The notes under the pieces were generated by a model. The model made no database searches, was not told the origin of the DNA, and saw only the letters and a program-made list of their open reading frames with translations. A DNA stretch of 17,440 nt from Myxococcota bacterium (GTDB lineage: Bacteria; Myxococcota_C; UBA6777): contig CAUJFU010000174.1 of the NCBI GenBank assembly GCA_963169055.1, forward strand, positions 1 through 17,440, written 5' to 3'. A program made the position numbers and the translations under genes. This document shows, in pieces, positions 1 to 7,024 of the stretch (positions are counted from its first letter, which is position 1; each line of letters opens with the position of its first letter).

Positions 1-26
1 CTCCGTGTAGGGTGTGATGAAAGGTC

Positions 27-46
27 GGGGCGTATGGCATACGCCC
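27..46. repeat. Palindromic hairpin H1 (GGGCGTATG arms)
   Basis: GGGCGTATG (28-36) and CATACGCCC (38-46) are perfect 9-bp arms around one base. An extra G at 27 gives the GGGGCG head shared with the hairpin at 151. In RNA the innermost pairs would open into a small loop. There is no following T tract, so it is not a typical intrinsic terminator. Confidence 0.6.
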
Positions 47-148
47 TTGCCCGATTCACGGGGATTTTGATCGCTGTGTACGAGCAGACAACCTGCGGAT
101 GTCGTATGAGGCAGTGGAAAAGGGAAAGCGTGAAGAATCAACCCGTTG

Positions 149-171
149 TAGGGGCGGTTCGGGAACCGCCC
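149..171. repeat. Palindromic hairpin H2 (GTAGGGGCG head)
   Basis: GGGCGGTTC (152-160) and GAACCGCCC (163-171) are perfect 9-bp arms with a 2-nt spacer, preceded by GTAG. The head GGGGCG matches hairpin H1 but the inner stem differs. The palindrome is therefore kept while its sequence varies, as expected of a dispersed small repeat family. Confidence 0.6.
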
Positions 172-343
172 GCGCCAGAACAACGGCCTTTTTCGTATCG
201 GTATGACAGTTCAGTCTCTTTTCTTCACCCGATGCCCGTGGCGTGATACCAAATCTGCCCATGCCAGAGACCCCCCGCTGGATGGGCTTTACAGACGAAG
301 TGTCCGAGTGTTAGACACAGGGGCCAACCATGGCTTAACAAGG

Positions 344-368
344 CGCGTATGGGGTGGCACCCCACAAC
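344..368. repeat. Palindromic hairpin H3 downstream of the lipoprotein gene
   Basis: TGGGGTG (350-356) and CACCCCA (358-364) form 7-bp arms. On the minus strand it reads TTGTGGGGTGCCACCCCA, starting about 35 bases past the lipoprotein stop codon. It closely resembles the hairpin downstream of hemN at 5522-5538, including the leading TTGTGGGGT. It may act as an RNA 3'-end stabiliser, but there is no U tract to make it a classical terminator. Confidence 0.55.
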
Positions 369-403
369 ACCATCCAATCGCATAAGTCCAATAAAATCCG
401 ATT

Positions 404-1627
404 CTAAGGAACGACAGCATTCTCTTGCAAAGTCTTGTTCCCGCTTCCCCCACAAACATGCCCATAATCCGCCTCGGACGAGCTATAACGCCCTCCACCA
501 ACCGTCGACCAACTTTTCATCGCTTTGTTGTCTCGGCCTCCTAGAATCACCGCAAAAGCACCGTACGTTTGATTGGCTTCGCCACCACAAACCGTCGAAA
601 GAGCCGCGCTGGTCAAATTGTTTTCTCCACCCAAAACGGTTGAACGATCGCCAACGCTTTTGTTGCTTCGGCCTCCGCTCACATGGCTCATCGCCCCTCC
701 CGCTTGATTTTGCCACCCGCCCCCGATATGGCTGTTCAAACCCGACGCCATGTTCTCCGAACCACCTGAAACCGAAGCAGAATCCCCGTTGGCGATATTG
801 CTGCTACCTCCGCTTACATGCCCGTAATCTTTCGTCACTTTGTTTCGCTCTCCGCCGCTGATCTGCCCGTGCAGCCCGGGCGCCTCGATTGCATTTTTAA
901 AACCACCGCTGATGTTTGCGTAATTTGCGCGCACTTCATTGTACCTCCCTCCGCTTACACTCGAACAACTACTGAGCGCCTTATTCTCCGCACCACCGCC
1001 CACATGCGCGGCCGCCCCTTGTGCAGCGTTCTCTGTCCCGCCGCTTACGCTCGCCGCCTCACCTTCGACCAGATGGAAGCTACCTCCCGACGCGCTCGCG
1101 TACGGCCCAACCAAACGACTGCCTTTTCCAGCCAAAAAACCACCGTGACTCTCGTAACTCTGGCCGTCTCCAACCACCAAATTATGCGAGCCTTGTCCAC
1201 CCACAGGCACAGGAACCCCATTTTTTTGAATGACTTCATTGTACCCAACGATCAGGTTCCCAAGACCATTTAATTCAGAAGATTTCCCTGTACCGTTGAC
1301 GATCTGTAAATTGGCCCCAGACAACGTCACCAACTTCTTCTTTTGATCCACACTCAGGTGTTGAAGAAAAGAACGCAACGCCGCGATCTCTTGCTCTTTT
1401 AGCCCATCCGATGGAGGCATCGGACGATTGAACAAGCAACGATACAACGCAGCATTTTCGCAATATCCCTTGCCTTCGGCATCTTTGACGCAAGCATGGC
1501 CGCGCACACAATCCGAATCCGCAGAGCAGCGCGCACAAGGCGGCGGCTCATCCACCCCACAGCCCCCCACAACACGGATGAGGCCCAACACCAAAACCCA
1601 CCACAATACACCACGCTCCCACCGCAT
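404..1627 (-). CDS. Lipoprotein with YadA-head-like repeats
   Basis: Predicted surface or periplasmic lipoprotein of 407 aa. Residues 1-23 form a lipoprotein signal with lipobox VGGC (Cys23). A short Cys-rich segment follows (Cys31, 34, 40, 46, 56, 64; pattern CxxC...DxDC..G..C). Next comes a conserved-looking segment with NGLGNLIVGYNE (about 120-131). From about residue 176 to the end there are some 15 units of about 15 residues with consensus xx[VI]xGGxxNxxxxxx. This is the pattern of the left-handed beta-roll head of trimeric autotransporter adhesins such as YadA. Those adhesins are normally anchored by a coiled-coil stalk and a C-terminal beta-barrel; this protein has neither and stops straight after the last repeat, so the lipid would be its only anchor. 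ATG 1627 has AAAGGAG 9 nt upstream. It is the last gene of the 5219-404 unit, 80 bp after its neighbour. An adhesive or scaffold role is inference. Confidence 0.85.
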   Translation of the reverse strand: MRWERGVLWWVLVLGLIRVVGGCGVDEPPPCARCSADSDCVRGHACVKDAEGKGYCENAALYRCLFNRPMPPSDGLKEQEIAALRSFLQHLSVDQKKKLVTLSGANLQIVNGTGKSSELNGLGNLIVGYNEVIQKNGVPVPVGGQGSHNLVVGDGQSYESHGGFLAGKGSRLVGPYASASGGSFHLVEGEAASVSGGTENAAQGAAAHVGGGAENKALSSCSSVSGGRYNEVRANYANISGGFKNAIEAPGLHGQISGGERNKVTKDYGHVSGGSSNIANGDSASVSGGSENMASGLNSHIGGGWQNQAGGAMSHVSGGRSNKSVGDRSTVLGGENNLTSAALSTVCGGEANQTYGAFAVILGGRDNKAMKSWSTVGGGRYSSSEADYGHVCGGSGNKTLQENAVVP

Positions 1628-1707
1628 CCTTCCAAACTCCTTTGATGGCCTCGGCTCTCGCTTCGTTTGACCTCACCAACCCGATCTCCGTATCCTCTGC
1701 ACCACTC

Positions 1708-2931
1708 CTATCTGATTTGACTCGATACCAGCGGTGTGATCGCTTTCGTCTGGGAAACGGTGCCCTTTTGGGCGATAGCCGCGATCCCCAAACCAAGCGC
1801 AACCGCAGCGATCCCTCCCGAAACAACATACAGCGCACGACCGATATCTCTTGTCTGCAAGGCTTGTTCATAAGAGGCCCGCCATGTGGTCTCTTTGTAA
1901 GCGCTTTGCTTGGCATCCTGCAACGTCGATTGACTCATCCCACCCAGAATGAATCCCCCCGCCAACGCCACCACAGCCACCCCCACCGTCACCCCCGAAG
2001 CCACCCACAGACCGCGTTTTAGACCGCTCGCTTCTTGTGGAGCCGTAGGCCGTTGTATCACCGAACGGATCGGCCTTTTTGCAGGCAGGCGCACAGCCAC
2101 AGCACGCCGAAAAAGCTCCAACCAGTCGCTCTGTAGGCGATCTTTGCTCTCCGACGAAGACAACGACGAAGACAACCGCATCCATCTCTCCACCACCGAT
2201 CCATCCGAGGCTTTCAGATGAACACGATAACACCCCGCAGGAAGCCACAACCGATCTTTCTTGACGAAGGACTCTTTTCGGACAAAAGCATAACCACAAG
2301 TCTGTAATGCAGCGAGCGGTGTTTTTTTGGATCGACACTGCCACAACGCAGCGGGATAGCGGGCCGCGCATCGAACGGTAGCTCCTTCGATACGCACATC
2401 CGCCCCTTCGATACGCACATCCGCTCCCCTCGACGACGCCGCTTTTGTGGATCGCAACAACGGCCAAGGCAGATCACGGCTTGCATCCCGCAGCCGCTTG
2501 ACTTCGGTGATGATCTGTTCTGATTCGAGGGCCGAATTAGCTTTGGGGCCGCGATGGCGCAAAAAAGAGTGATAGGCCAGATAACTTGCGATCGCTTGTT
2601 GCCGCAACACCAGCGCAGAAGAAGGGCAACGCTTGCTTTGCTCTGTTTGGGAAGCCGCCAACGCCTGAACTTTTGCAAGGTTTTTGAGTTGGTAGGGGTC
2701 GTTGGTCGCCCGATACAAGGCGCAAAAACAACGCTGCGCTCGCTGCCATCGCCCCTTTTGCTTGTGCTCCACACAAGCCTCGAACGTGACAGAGGGCTGC
2801 GATGTCTGCGCCGAAGCATCGCTCCACACCCCGCTGCTTCGGCCTCCACAAAAAGCCGCCAGCCAAAAAACAACCCATCCCACCCCGCCTCGGCCCAACC
2901 TCCGAGAAAACCTCGAAAATAGCGTACACAC
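1708..2931 (-). CDS. Exported protein with two C-terminal TM segments
   Basis: Hypothetical envelope protein, 407 aa from the chosen start. I chose GTG 2931 because AAGGAG lies 6 nt upstream (2938-2943). The frame is open further upstream to a TTG at 2985, but that would overlap the preceding gene. From GTG 2931 the protein begins with a textbook signal peptide: basic RFSRRLGR, a hydrophobic core, and a likely cleavage site ASA-Q near residues 40-42. The N-terminal half (about 50-150) is helical and Cys-containing, with 'GRWQRAQRCFCALYRATNDP' reminiscent of one TPR-like hairpin. A tandem 7-residue repeat (GADVRIE twice) follows at about 169-182. A beta-rich segment 'LWLPAGCYRVHLKASDGSV' resembles a PEGA-type domain. 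Two hydrophobic segments lie near 309-331 and 367-387. This architecture is common in myxobacterial-type TPR/PEGA proteins; the function is unknown. Confidence 0.82.
   Translation of the reverse strand: MCTLFSRFSRRLGRGGVGWVVFWLAAFCGGRSSGVWSDASAQTSQPSVTFEACVEHKQKGRWQRAQRCFCALYRATNDPYQLKNLAKVQALAASQTEQSKRCPSSALVLRQQAIASYLAYHSFLRHRGPKANSALESEQIITEVKRLRDASRDLPWPLLRSTKAASSRGADVRIEGADVRIEGATVRCAARYPAALWQCRSKKTPLAALQTCGYAFVRKESFVKKDRLWLPAGCYRVHLKASDGSVVERWMRLSSSLSSSESKDRLQSDWLELFRRAVAVRLPAKRPIRSVIQRPTAPQEASGLKRGLWVASGVTVGVAVVALAGGFILGGMSQSTLQDAKQSAYKETTWRASYEQALQTRDIGRALYVVSGGIAAVALGLGIAAIAQKGTVSQTKAITPLVSSQIR
2388..2430 (-). repeat. In-frame 21-bp tandem repeat (GADVRIE)
   Basis: Two adjacent near-identical 21-bp units, plus a decayed third, encode GADVRIE, GADVRIE and GATVR on the minus strand. 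The unit length is a multiple of three, so copy-number change would keep the frame. Confidence 0.75.
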
Positions 2932-2937
2932 GCACAG

Positions 2938-2943
2938 CTCCTT
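2938..2943 (-). promoter_or_regulatory. Shine-Dalgarno deciding the GTG 2931 start
   Basis: AAGGAG on the minus strand, 6 nt before GTG 2931. It sits just inside the gap after the preceding gene's TAA (2949-2951). This supports GTG 2931 over the more distal TTG at 2985, which would overlap the upstream gene by 37 nt. Confidence 0.7.
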
Positions 2944-2948
2944 GGGTA

Positions 2949-4331
2949 TTACGGCCTTTTCTTTTGCGACGCCGACACAAGACAATAGCTTGGGCCGCTC
3001 ACGGTATCCTCACGCTTTTGCAATGGACGCAGCCGCAACACGCTTGTACCAAGAGAAAGACTCAAGGTACAGATCTCATAAGCCATCTTGGCCGTACGAT
3101 GAACCACGACCGCTTCGATTGCGGGCCGATCGTTGGGAATCTTGATCTGCGTTGAACTCACCAAAACCCCTGCGGGGACTTCGAGGTCGTGTGTGCTCAG
3201 ATAGCCGATCGGCTGGATATCTACCGTCCAAAAAGCCGCAGCATCCGCCTTTGTGTTGGACGACGGGTGCTTCTTTCGTCGATGAGTCTTCCAACGTGGC
3301 CGATAATTCGGCTCTTTGAAAGAAACAGATCGAGGCGAGGACGAACCTCGAACGATAGGGGGATTGGAAGAAATATTGCGTACGGAAGTGGGCTGCCGCT
3401 CAGCGGAAGAGTTGCGTGCAGGGGTGGGCTGTGGATGAGGAGAAATACTGCGTGCAGGGGTGGGCTGTGGATCGGCGGAAGTGCTGCGTGCGGAAGTAGG
3501 CGGTAGATCAGCGGAAGCCGAAATAGGCGAAGGAGACGAGCGGGTTTGGGCGCCGTGTGCATGGAGAGAAGAAGAAGTCAGCCGAGGATGCGAGGAAAGA
3601 GAGCGATACCACCCCAAGCCTCCCGCGAGCAAAAGCAACACGGCCAAAACAGCGGTCTGTAGGCGTAATTTCGGATCAAATGTGCGTTCATTGCGCAAGG
3701 AGGCGACCAAAGCAGGCAGTTGGTTGATCTTCACAAGCAAGATCAACGGATGGTCGCCCACAGCGGGAAGTTTGGAGGGTTCAAAGAATTCAACTTGTGC
3801 AGCCGCCCCCAACGGACTGTCGAGGATCTTCTTGACCTTTTGCAACGAGACCGCAGGCAAGATAAAAACACCGGGTCTTCCGCTGCCTTGGTCGGTTTGG
3901 CAACACTCCAAGAAAGAACGTAGCTTGTGTGGGAGAAAGTCAACCTCTTGGATGTGTGCGTGCTCTCCATGCGGAGAGAGAGACGCCGAAGCCCATAGAT
4001 GCTCTGTATTCAGCCAACGCGCACGAAAGGGTTTTTTGGCGTGTGCCATCGCAAGGAAGGTCGCGAGGTTGGCGGAAGCCCCGTTCCATCGGCGCGGATC
4101 GTCCACCCGTACAGATTCTGAATCACACGGGTGCGCGATCCAACAAAGAGGCCCCGGCCAATGTTCGTTCGGAAACAACAACGCCCACGAATTGAGCGCG
4201 TTGTCGACCGCAAAGCGTTCGTGAGGAAGAGCTTCCGATACATCTTGCTCCCCGATAAAAACTTCGGCACATCCGAGGGTTTCGCCGCCGCGTTGAGGTG
4301 AGACTACGGGGAAGAAGATCTGCATCCGCAT
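2949..4331 (-). CDS. Single-pass membrane protein with Ser/Pro-rich linker
   Basis: Hypothetical 460-aa protein. Residues 1-220 form a soluble, presumably cytoplasmic domain with no motif I recognise. One strong TM segment follows at about 224-241 (LQTAVLAVLLLLAGGLGW), preceded by basic residues, which suggests N-in/C-out topology. Residues 250-360 are low complexity and rich in Ser, Pro, Ala and Arg, with about four 12-residue units of the type ARSTSADPQPTP. The last 95 residues look folded and beta-rich ('DLEVPAGVLVSSTQIKIPND'). ATG 4331 overlaps the TAA of the preceding gene by one base (TAATG), so translation is very likely coupled; ATG 4325 two codons in is an alternative. The layout (inside domain, TM, disordered linker, outside domain) fits an envelope-spanning linker or signal-transmitting protein, which is inference. 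Confidence 0.82.
   Translation of the reverse strand: MRMQIFFPVVSPQRGGETLGCAEVFIGEQDVSEALPHERFAVDNALNSWALLFPNEHWPGPLCWIAHPCDSESVRVDDPRRWNGASANLATFLAMAHAKKPFRARWLNTEHLWASASLSPHGEHAHIQEVDFLPHKLRSFLECCQTDQGSGRPGVFILPAVSLQKVKKILDSPLGAAAQVEFFEPSKLPAVGDHPLILLVKINQLPALVASLRNERTFDPKLRLQTAVLAVLLLLAGGLGWYRSLSSHPRLTSSSLHAHGAQTRSSPSPISASADLPPTSARSTSADPQPTPARSISPHPQPTPARNSSAERQPTSVRNISSNPPIVRGSSSPRSVSFKEPNYRPRWKTHRRKKHPSSNTKADAAAFWTVDIQPIGYLSTHDLEVPAGVLVSSTQIKIPNDRPAIEAVVVHRTAKMAYEICTLSLSLGTSVLRLRPLQKREDTVSGPSYCLVSASQKKRP
3367..3515 (-). repeat. In-frame 36-bp degenerate tandem repeat
   Basis: About four 36-bp units encode 12-residue units such as ARSTSADPQPTP, ARSISPHPQPTP and ARNSSAERQPTS in the linker of the membrane protein. 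The units are diverged, so this is an old array rather than a fresh expansion. Confidence 0.7.
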
Positions 4332-4864
4332 TAACCGGGGTAGACGACAAATTGAAAAGGCGAGGTGGCAGGATCAAAGCCGAGTTCTTGTTGGGTCAAA
4401 AACAGATCGAACCCTCTACGCTCCCCTGCAAGTTTGGTTAAGCAAGCAGATTCTTGGGCTTTGTGGAGAAAAATCGCCAGCCACCAACCTTGTTCGTGGA
4501 AGGTATCGGATTCCCACGAAACCCGCAAAGCTCCGCTGGGATCGTCATCTTCACGAATCAACCGCATCGAAAGCTGCACACAACCCAACCCACGCCGACG
4601 AAAATCAAAGGTATGCTGTGTTTCTTCAAACGCAGCGTGGGCGTATTGAAGCTGCCACTGTTGAACCCAGTGTGGGAACACCGCAAACTCACGAAAAGCC
4701 TGTGCTTTGAGGCGAGCGATCTCTAGCGTAAACCGACGTTCCGCCTCAGGTCGCAACAAGCCCAAGTTTCGGGCCTGTTCAAACACAGCGATGGCGGCTT
4801 CTTGCGCTTCTTCGGGGGATATCTTCTGGCCTTTGTTCTTTTTGTCGCGCTCACGAAATCTCAT
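4331..4864 (-). CDS. Unknown 177-aa protein, translationally coupled
   Basis: I do not recognise a family. The protein is 177 aa from ATG 4864 (GTG 4867 is almost equally good). AGGAGGAG lies at 4875-4882, ending 10 nt before the ATG and 7 nt before the GTG. The further ATG at 4894 lies upstream of this ribosome binding site and deeper in the preceding gene, so it is unlikely. The N-terminal half is charged and helical ('ISPEEAQEAAIAVFEQARNL', 'EAERRFTLEIARLKAQAFREF'). The C-terminal half alternates aromatic and hydrophobic residues ('GWWLAIFLHKAQ', 'FDLFLTQQELGFDP', 'PFQFVVYPG') and is probably beta-rich. There is no signal peptide or TM, so it is probably cytoplasmic. It overlaps the HTH-like gene by 14 nt and the next gene by 1 nt. 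This suggests a cytoplasmic partner of the HTH-like or membrane protein. Confidence 0.8.
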   Translation of the reverse strand: MRFRERDKKNKGQKISPEEAQEAAIAVFEQARNLGLLRPEAERRFTLEIARLKAQAFREFAVFPHWVQQWQLQYAHAAFEETQHTFDFRRRGLGCVQLSMRLIREDDDPSGALRVSWESDTFHEQGWWLAIFLHKAQESACLTKLAGERRGFDLFLTQQELGFDPATSPFQFVVYPG

Positions 4865-5219
4865 CACCAGCGCGCTCCTCCTGTTCGTGTTCATCCACCG
4901 GCGTCAGTACAAAACGCATACGAAACCCCAAGATGTAGCAATAGGTCGCCATCAACTTGCGGTTGCAAGGGATCCCGTTCTCCAAGCGCCAGAGAAAAGT
5001 TGTACTGAACGCCTCTTGGATCTCATGGGGTCGATCGTTTAATTCCATCAAAAAGTGGCTGAGTTCCGAAAGCTCACGGTGCGCCCAACCCACCTCAGGG
5101 CGTTGGGACCAACAAACCATGCCTTCGCGTTCAACCAAAGAGCGGATCCGAGGATGTAGATCTTGCAGATTGTGACGGGCCTCCGCCAACAACTGCCCAA
5201 GCAATACGTACGGGTCCAC
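4851..5219 (-). CDS. Small HTH (XRE/Cro-like) protein
   Basis: Protein of 122 aa starting at GTG 5219 with GAGGT about 6 nt upstream. Residues about 50-108 resemble a divergent XRE/Cro helix-turn-helix domain. The stretch 'TFLWRLENGIPCNRKLMATY' matches the pattern of recognition helix, R-x-E-x-G turn and following helix, and 'YILGFRMRFVLTP' matches the usual XRE C-terminal strand. The first about 50 residues are a helical extension without a known motif, and the tail is acidic (DEHEQEE). It is the first gene of the 5219-404 minus-strand unit and is preceded by a 16-bp perfect inverted repeat at 5243-5258, so autoregulation is a reasonable inference. The HTH call rests on pattern recall only; the helix 1/2 region is weak. 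Confidence 0.72.
   Translation of the reverse strand: MDPYVLLGQLLAEARHNLQDLHPRIRSLVEREGMVCWSQRPEVGWAHRELSELSHFLMELNDRPHEIQEAFSTTFLWRLENGIPCNRKLMATYCYILGFRMRFVLTPVDEHEQEERAGDEIS
4875..4882 (-). promoter_or_regulatory. Shine-Dalgarno AGGAGGAG inside the HTH-like gene
   Basis: AGGAGGAG on the minus strand lies within the last codons of the preceding gene and precedes GTG 4867 and ATG 4864. It decides the start of the 177-aa gene and implies coupled translation across a 14-nt overlap. Confidence 0.65.
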
Positions 5220-5242
5220 GCGCTTACCTCACTCTATACCAC

Positions 5243-5258
5243 GCGCCATCCTTGGCGC
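5243..5258. promoter_or_regulatory. Perfect inverted repeat upstream of HTH-like gene
   Basis: GCGCCA (5243-5248), spacer TCCT, and TGGCGC (5253-5258) lie about 24 bp upstream of GTG 5219. It could be the operator for the adjacent HTH-like protein, or a hairpin in the mRNA leader. Confidence 0.45.
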
Positions 5259-5514
5259 TGTTTCACTTTCTGAAAAACACCTCAGCCTATTTACCACTGC
5301 GCTGCGATCGGCTCGTTGTTTCCGCGATATCGAAGATCCCTCTCGCGCCCCAAAAAAACCACCACGCACAACAAAGGACGATCAACCCACAAACAACAAC
5401 AAAGCAAACCATCTGCCCAGCGCGCTGTCAAGGCGACTTCAAGCGGAGCCGTTGTGCATTTGAAAAACCTAAGTTCGCCCCGCCGAGTCGGGGTCAAGTG
5501 GACGAATTTCTATG

Positions 5515-5541
5515 GTGGGGCGTGGGGTGAAACCCCACAAA
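5515..5541. repeat. Palindromic hairpin H4 downstream of hemN
   Basis: GTGGGGT (5522-5528), loop GAA, and ACCCCAC (5532-5538) begin 26 bases past the hemN stop codon. On the minus strand it reads TTTTGTGGGGTTTCACCCCAC, nearly the same as the hairpin past the lipoprotein gene (350-364). No U tract follows on the minus strand, so it is a 3'-end hairpin or dispersed repeat rather than a standard terminator. Confidence 0.55.
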
Positions 5542-5563
5542 ATACATGGATTTGCCAACCGCA

Positions 5564-6928
5564 TTAGATGGTCATGGAAAAGATCTGCGTCTCGGGTTGT
5601 TTGCGCCACAGACGCAGATCAAAAGCCATACAGATATTGCGCACAAACGCCCGTCCTTCGGTCGTCACACGCAACCCATCGGGCAAGATCTCGACCAGTC
5701 CATCGGCGGCCAGTTCCTGCAAACGCTCCAGCACTTGTGGTAGATCGACAAAGCGCTGCGAAGCCTCCGACCAACGGGTCTCCCAGTGACACATCACATC
5801 CAAGATATGCTGACGGATCAACAGATCTTCGTTGTCCAACAAATGTCCCCGAAACACGGGAAGTTCCCCAGCCTCAAGCCGCTCTCGATACGCTTCGAGT
5901 GTTTTCTCGTTTTGTGCAAAAGCCCCCCACGCATCGCCGATCGCAGACACCCCCAACCCCACAAGCAACGTCGTTTTGGAAGAGGTATAGCCCATAAAGT
6001 TCCGATGCAGGCGACCTTCTCGCGCAGCCTTTGCCATATCGTCCGAAGGTAGGGCAAAGTGATCCATCCCGATCTCGTTGTAGCCCAAAGATTCCAACCT
6101 CTGCTTGCCATGCTCATACAAAGCCCGCTTTTGCGCATCTTTGGGCAGATCTTCTTCCGAATATCCCCGCTGCCCAACGCCTTTTACCCAAGGCACGTGC
6201 GCATAACTGTAAAAGGCGATCCGATCAGGACGCAATATCCCCGTCTGTTCGATGGTTGCCGTCATGCTCTCCAGCGTCTGAAACGGCAAACCGTACACCA
6301 AGTCGTGACTCACCGAAGTATAGCCGATCTCCCGCGCCCACAACGTCACGCGCTCCACGTGCTCACGCGGTTGGATACGGTTGATCGTCTTTTGCACCTT
6401 CTCATCGTAGTCTTGCACACCAAAACTCGCACGCCGAAATCCCAGATCATACAGCGTTTGCAGATGCTCTCGCGTGGTGTTGTTTGGATGCCCTTCCACG
6501 CTAAAGTGAACCTCTTCACAAAGCTCGGACCCTGCGAAGATCCCTTCAAGCATCCAACGCAAACGGGCAGGAGAAAAAAACGTCGGCGTTCCACCCCCCA
6601 AGTGGATCTCTCGGATACGCGGATGTTGTGGAAACAAAGACCGATACATCTCCCATTCCTGCAAGATCAATTGGAGATAAGGCTCTTCCACATCATGATT
6701 GCGGGTAATCCGACGATTGCATCCGCAAAAAGTACATAAACTCTCGCAAAAAGGCAGATGGATATAAAGGCTGATCCCTTCGTTCTCGTTGCTCTGCTCA
6801 AACGCTTGCCACACCGCTGCTTTCCAACGCGGTATTTGGAAGCTCTCCGTGTCCCAGTACGGAACGGTCGGATAACTCGTATAACGCGGCCCTGCTACAT
6901 TGTACTTCTGGATCAATTCGCTCTGCAT
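5564..6928 (-). CDS. hemN: Oxygen-independent coproporphyrinogen III oxidase
   Basis: Radical-SAM enzyme that converts coproporphyrinogen III to protoporphyrinogen IX without oxygen in cytoplasmic haem synthesis. The protein is 454 aa, the normal family length. It has the HemN-type N-terminus GPRYTSYPT (13-21), the 4Fe-4S/SAM cluster motif C61-ESL-C65-TF-C68 followed by G-C70, the SAM-binding GGGTP (111-115), 'FGVQDYDEKVQKTINRIQ', and the HemN C-terminal region with 'NFMGYTSSKTTLLVGLGVSA'. The YTSYPT start and the extra Cys after CxxxCxxC separate it from HemW. The start ATG 6928 has only a weak ribosome binding site (GGAG 10 nt upstream). The gene for an unknown acidic protein lies 96 bp upstream on the same strand. 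I saw no clear FNR site upstream, and no other haem genes are in the window. Confidence 0.95.
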   Translation of the reverse strand: MQSELIQKYNVAGPRYTSYPTVPYWDTESFQIPRWKAAVWQAFEQSNENEGISLYIHLPFCESLCTFCGCNRRITRNHDVEEPYLQLILQEWEMYRSLFPQHPRIREIHLGGGTPTFFSPARLRWMLEGIFAGSELCEEVHFSVEGHPNNTTREHLQTLYDLGFRRASFGVQDYDEKVQKTINRIQPREHVERVTLWAREIGYTSVSHDLVYGLPFQTLESMTATIEQTGILRPDRIAFYSYAHVPWVKGVGQRGYSEEDLPKDAQKRALYEHGKQRLESLGYNEIGMDHFALPSDDMAKAAREGRLHRNFMGYTSSKTTLLVGLGVSAIGDAWGAFAQNEKTLEAYRERLEAGELPVFRGHLLDNEDLLIRQHILDVMCHWETRWSEASQRFVDLPQVLERLQELAADGLVEILPDGLRVTTEGRAFVRNICMAFDLRLWRKQPETQIFSMTI

Positions 6929-7024
6929 TCGCCCTGTTCTCCGTCTTTGCGCGCTCTACCGATCAGCTCACGCTTTTTGCTCCTTCCCCATACCACACAA
7001 CCTCCCCCCACAAAAGGACGGATT

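Larger units (their letters stand above)
1..403. other. Gene-free stretch with three short palindromes
   Basis: No reading frame here has a convincing ribosome binding site, family resemblance or signal peptide. The stretch lies downstream of the minus-strand lipoprotein gene that ends at 404. It holds three near-perfect inverted repeats (28-46, 152-171 and 350-364), listed separately. Smaller 4-5 bp hairpins also occur, for example CCCG/CGGG at 50-62 and GTGTC/GACAC at 300-318. The stretch is probably an intergenic spacer colonised by small palindromic repeats. What lies to the left is not visible. Confidence 0.6.
5220..5563. other. Intergenic region between hemN and the five-gene unit
   Basis: There is no supported gene here. 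The region holds the start signals of the minus-strand unit (GAGGT at 5226-5230), an inverted repeat at 5243-5258, an A/C-rich stretch (about 5345-5415), a small CCCCG/CGGGG hairpin (5478-5493), and the palindrome downstream of hemN (5522-5538). I could not find a convincing -35/-10 pair for the operon. TATAGA near 5233-5238 (minus) is too close to the start codon to be comfortable. Confidence 0.55.

Noticed and set aside
34-455. Several 60-76 aa frames on both strands at the left end
   Set aside because: They overlap each other, cross the palindromes, lack ribosome binding sites and have no recognisable domain.
349-861. Plus-strand 170-aa frame opposite the repeat lipoprotein
   Set aside because: It is antisense to a well-supported repeat protein; its openness follows from the repetitive codon use on the other strand.
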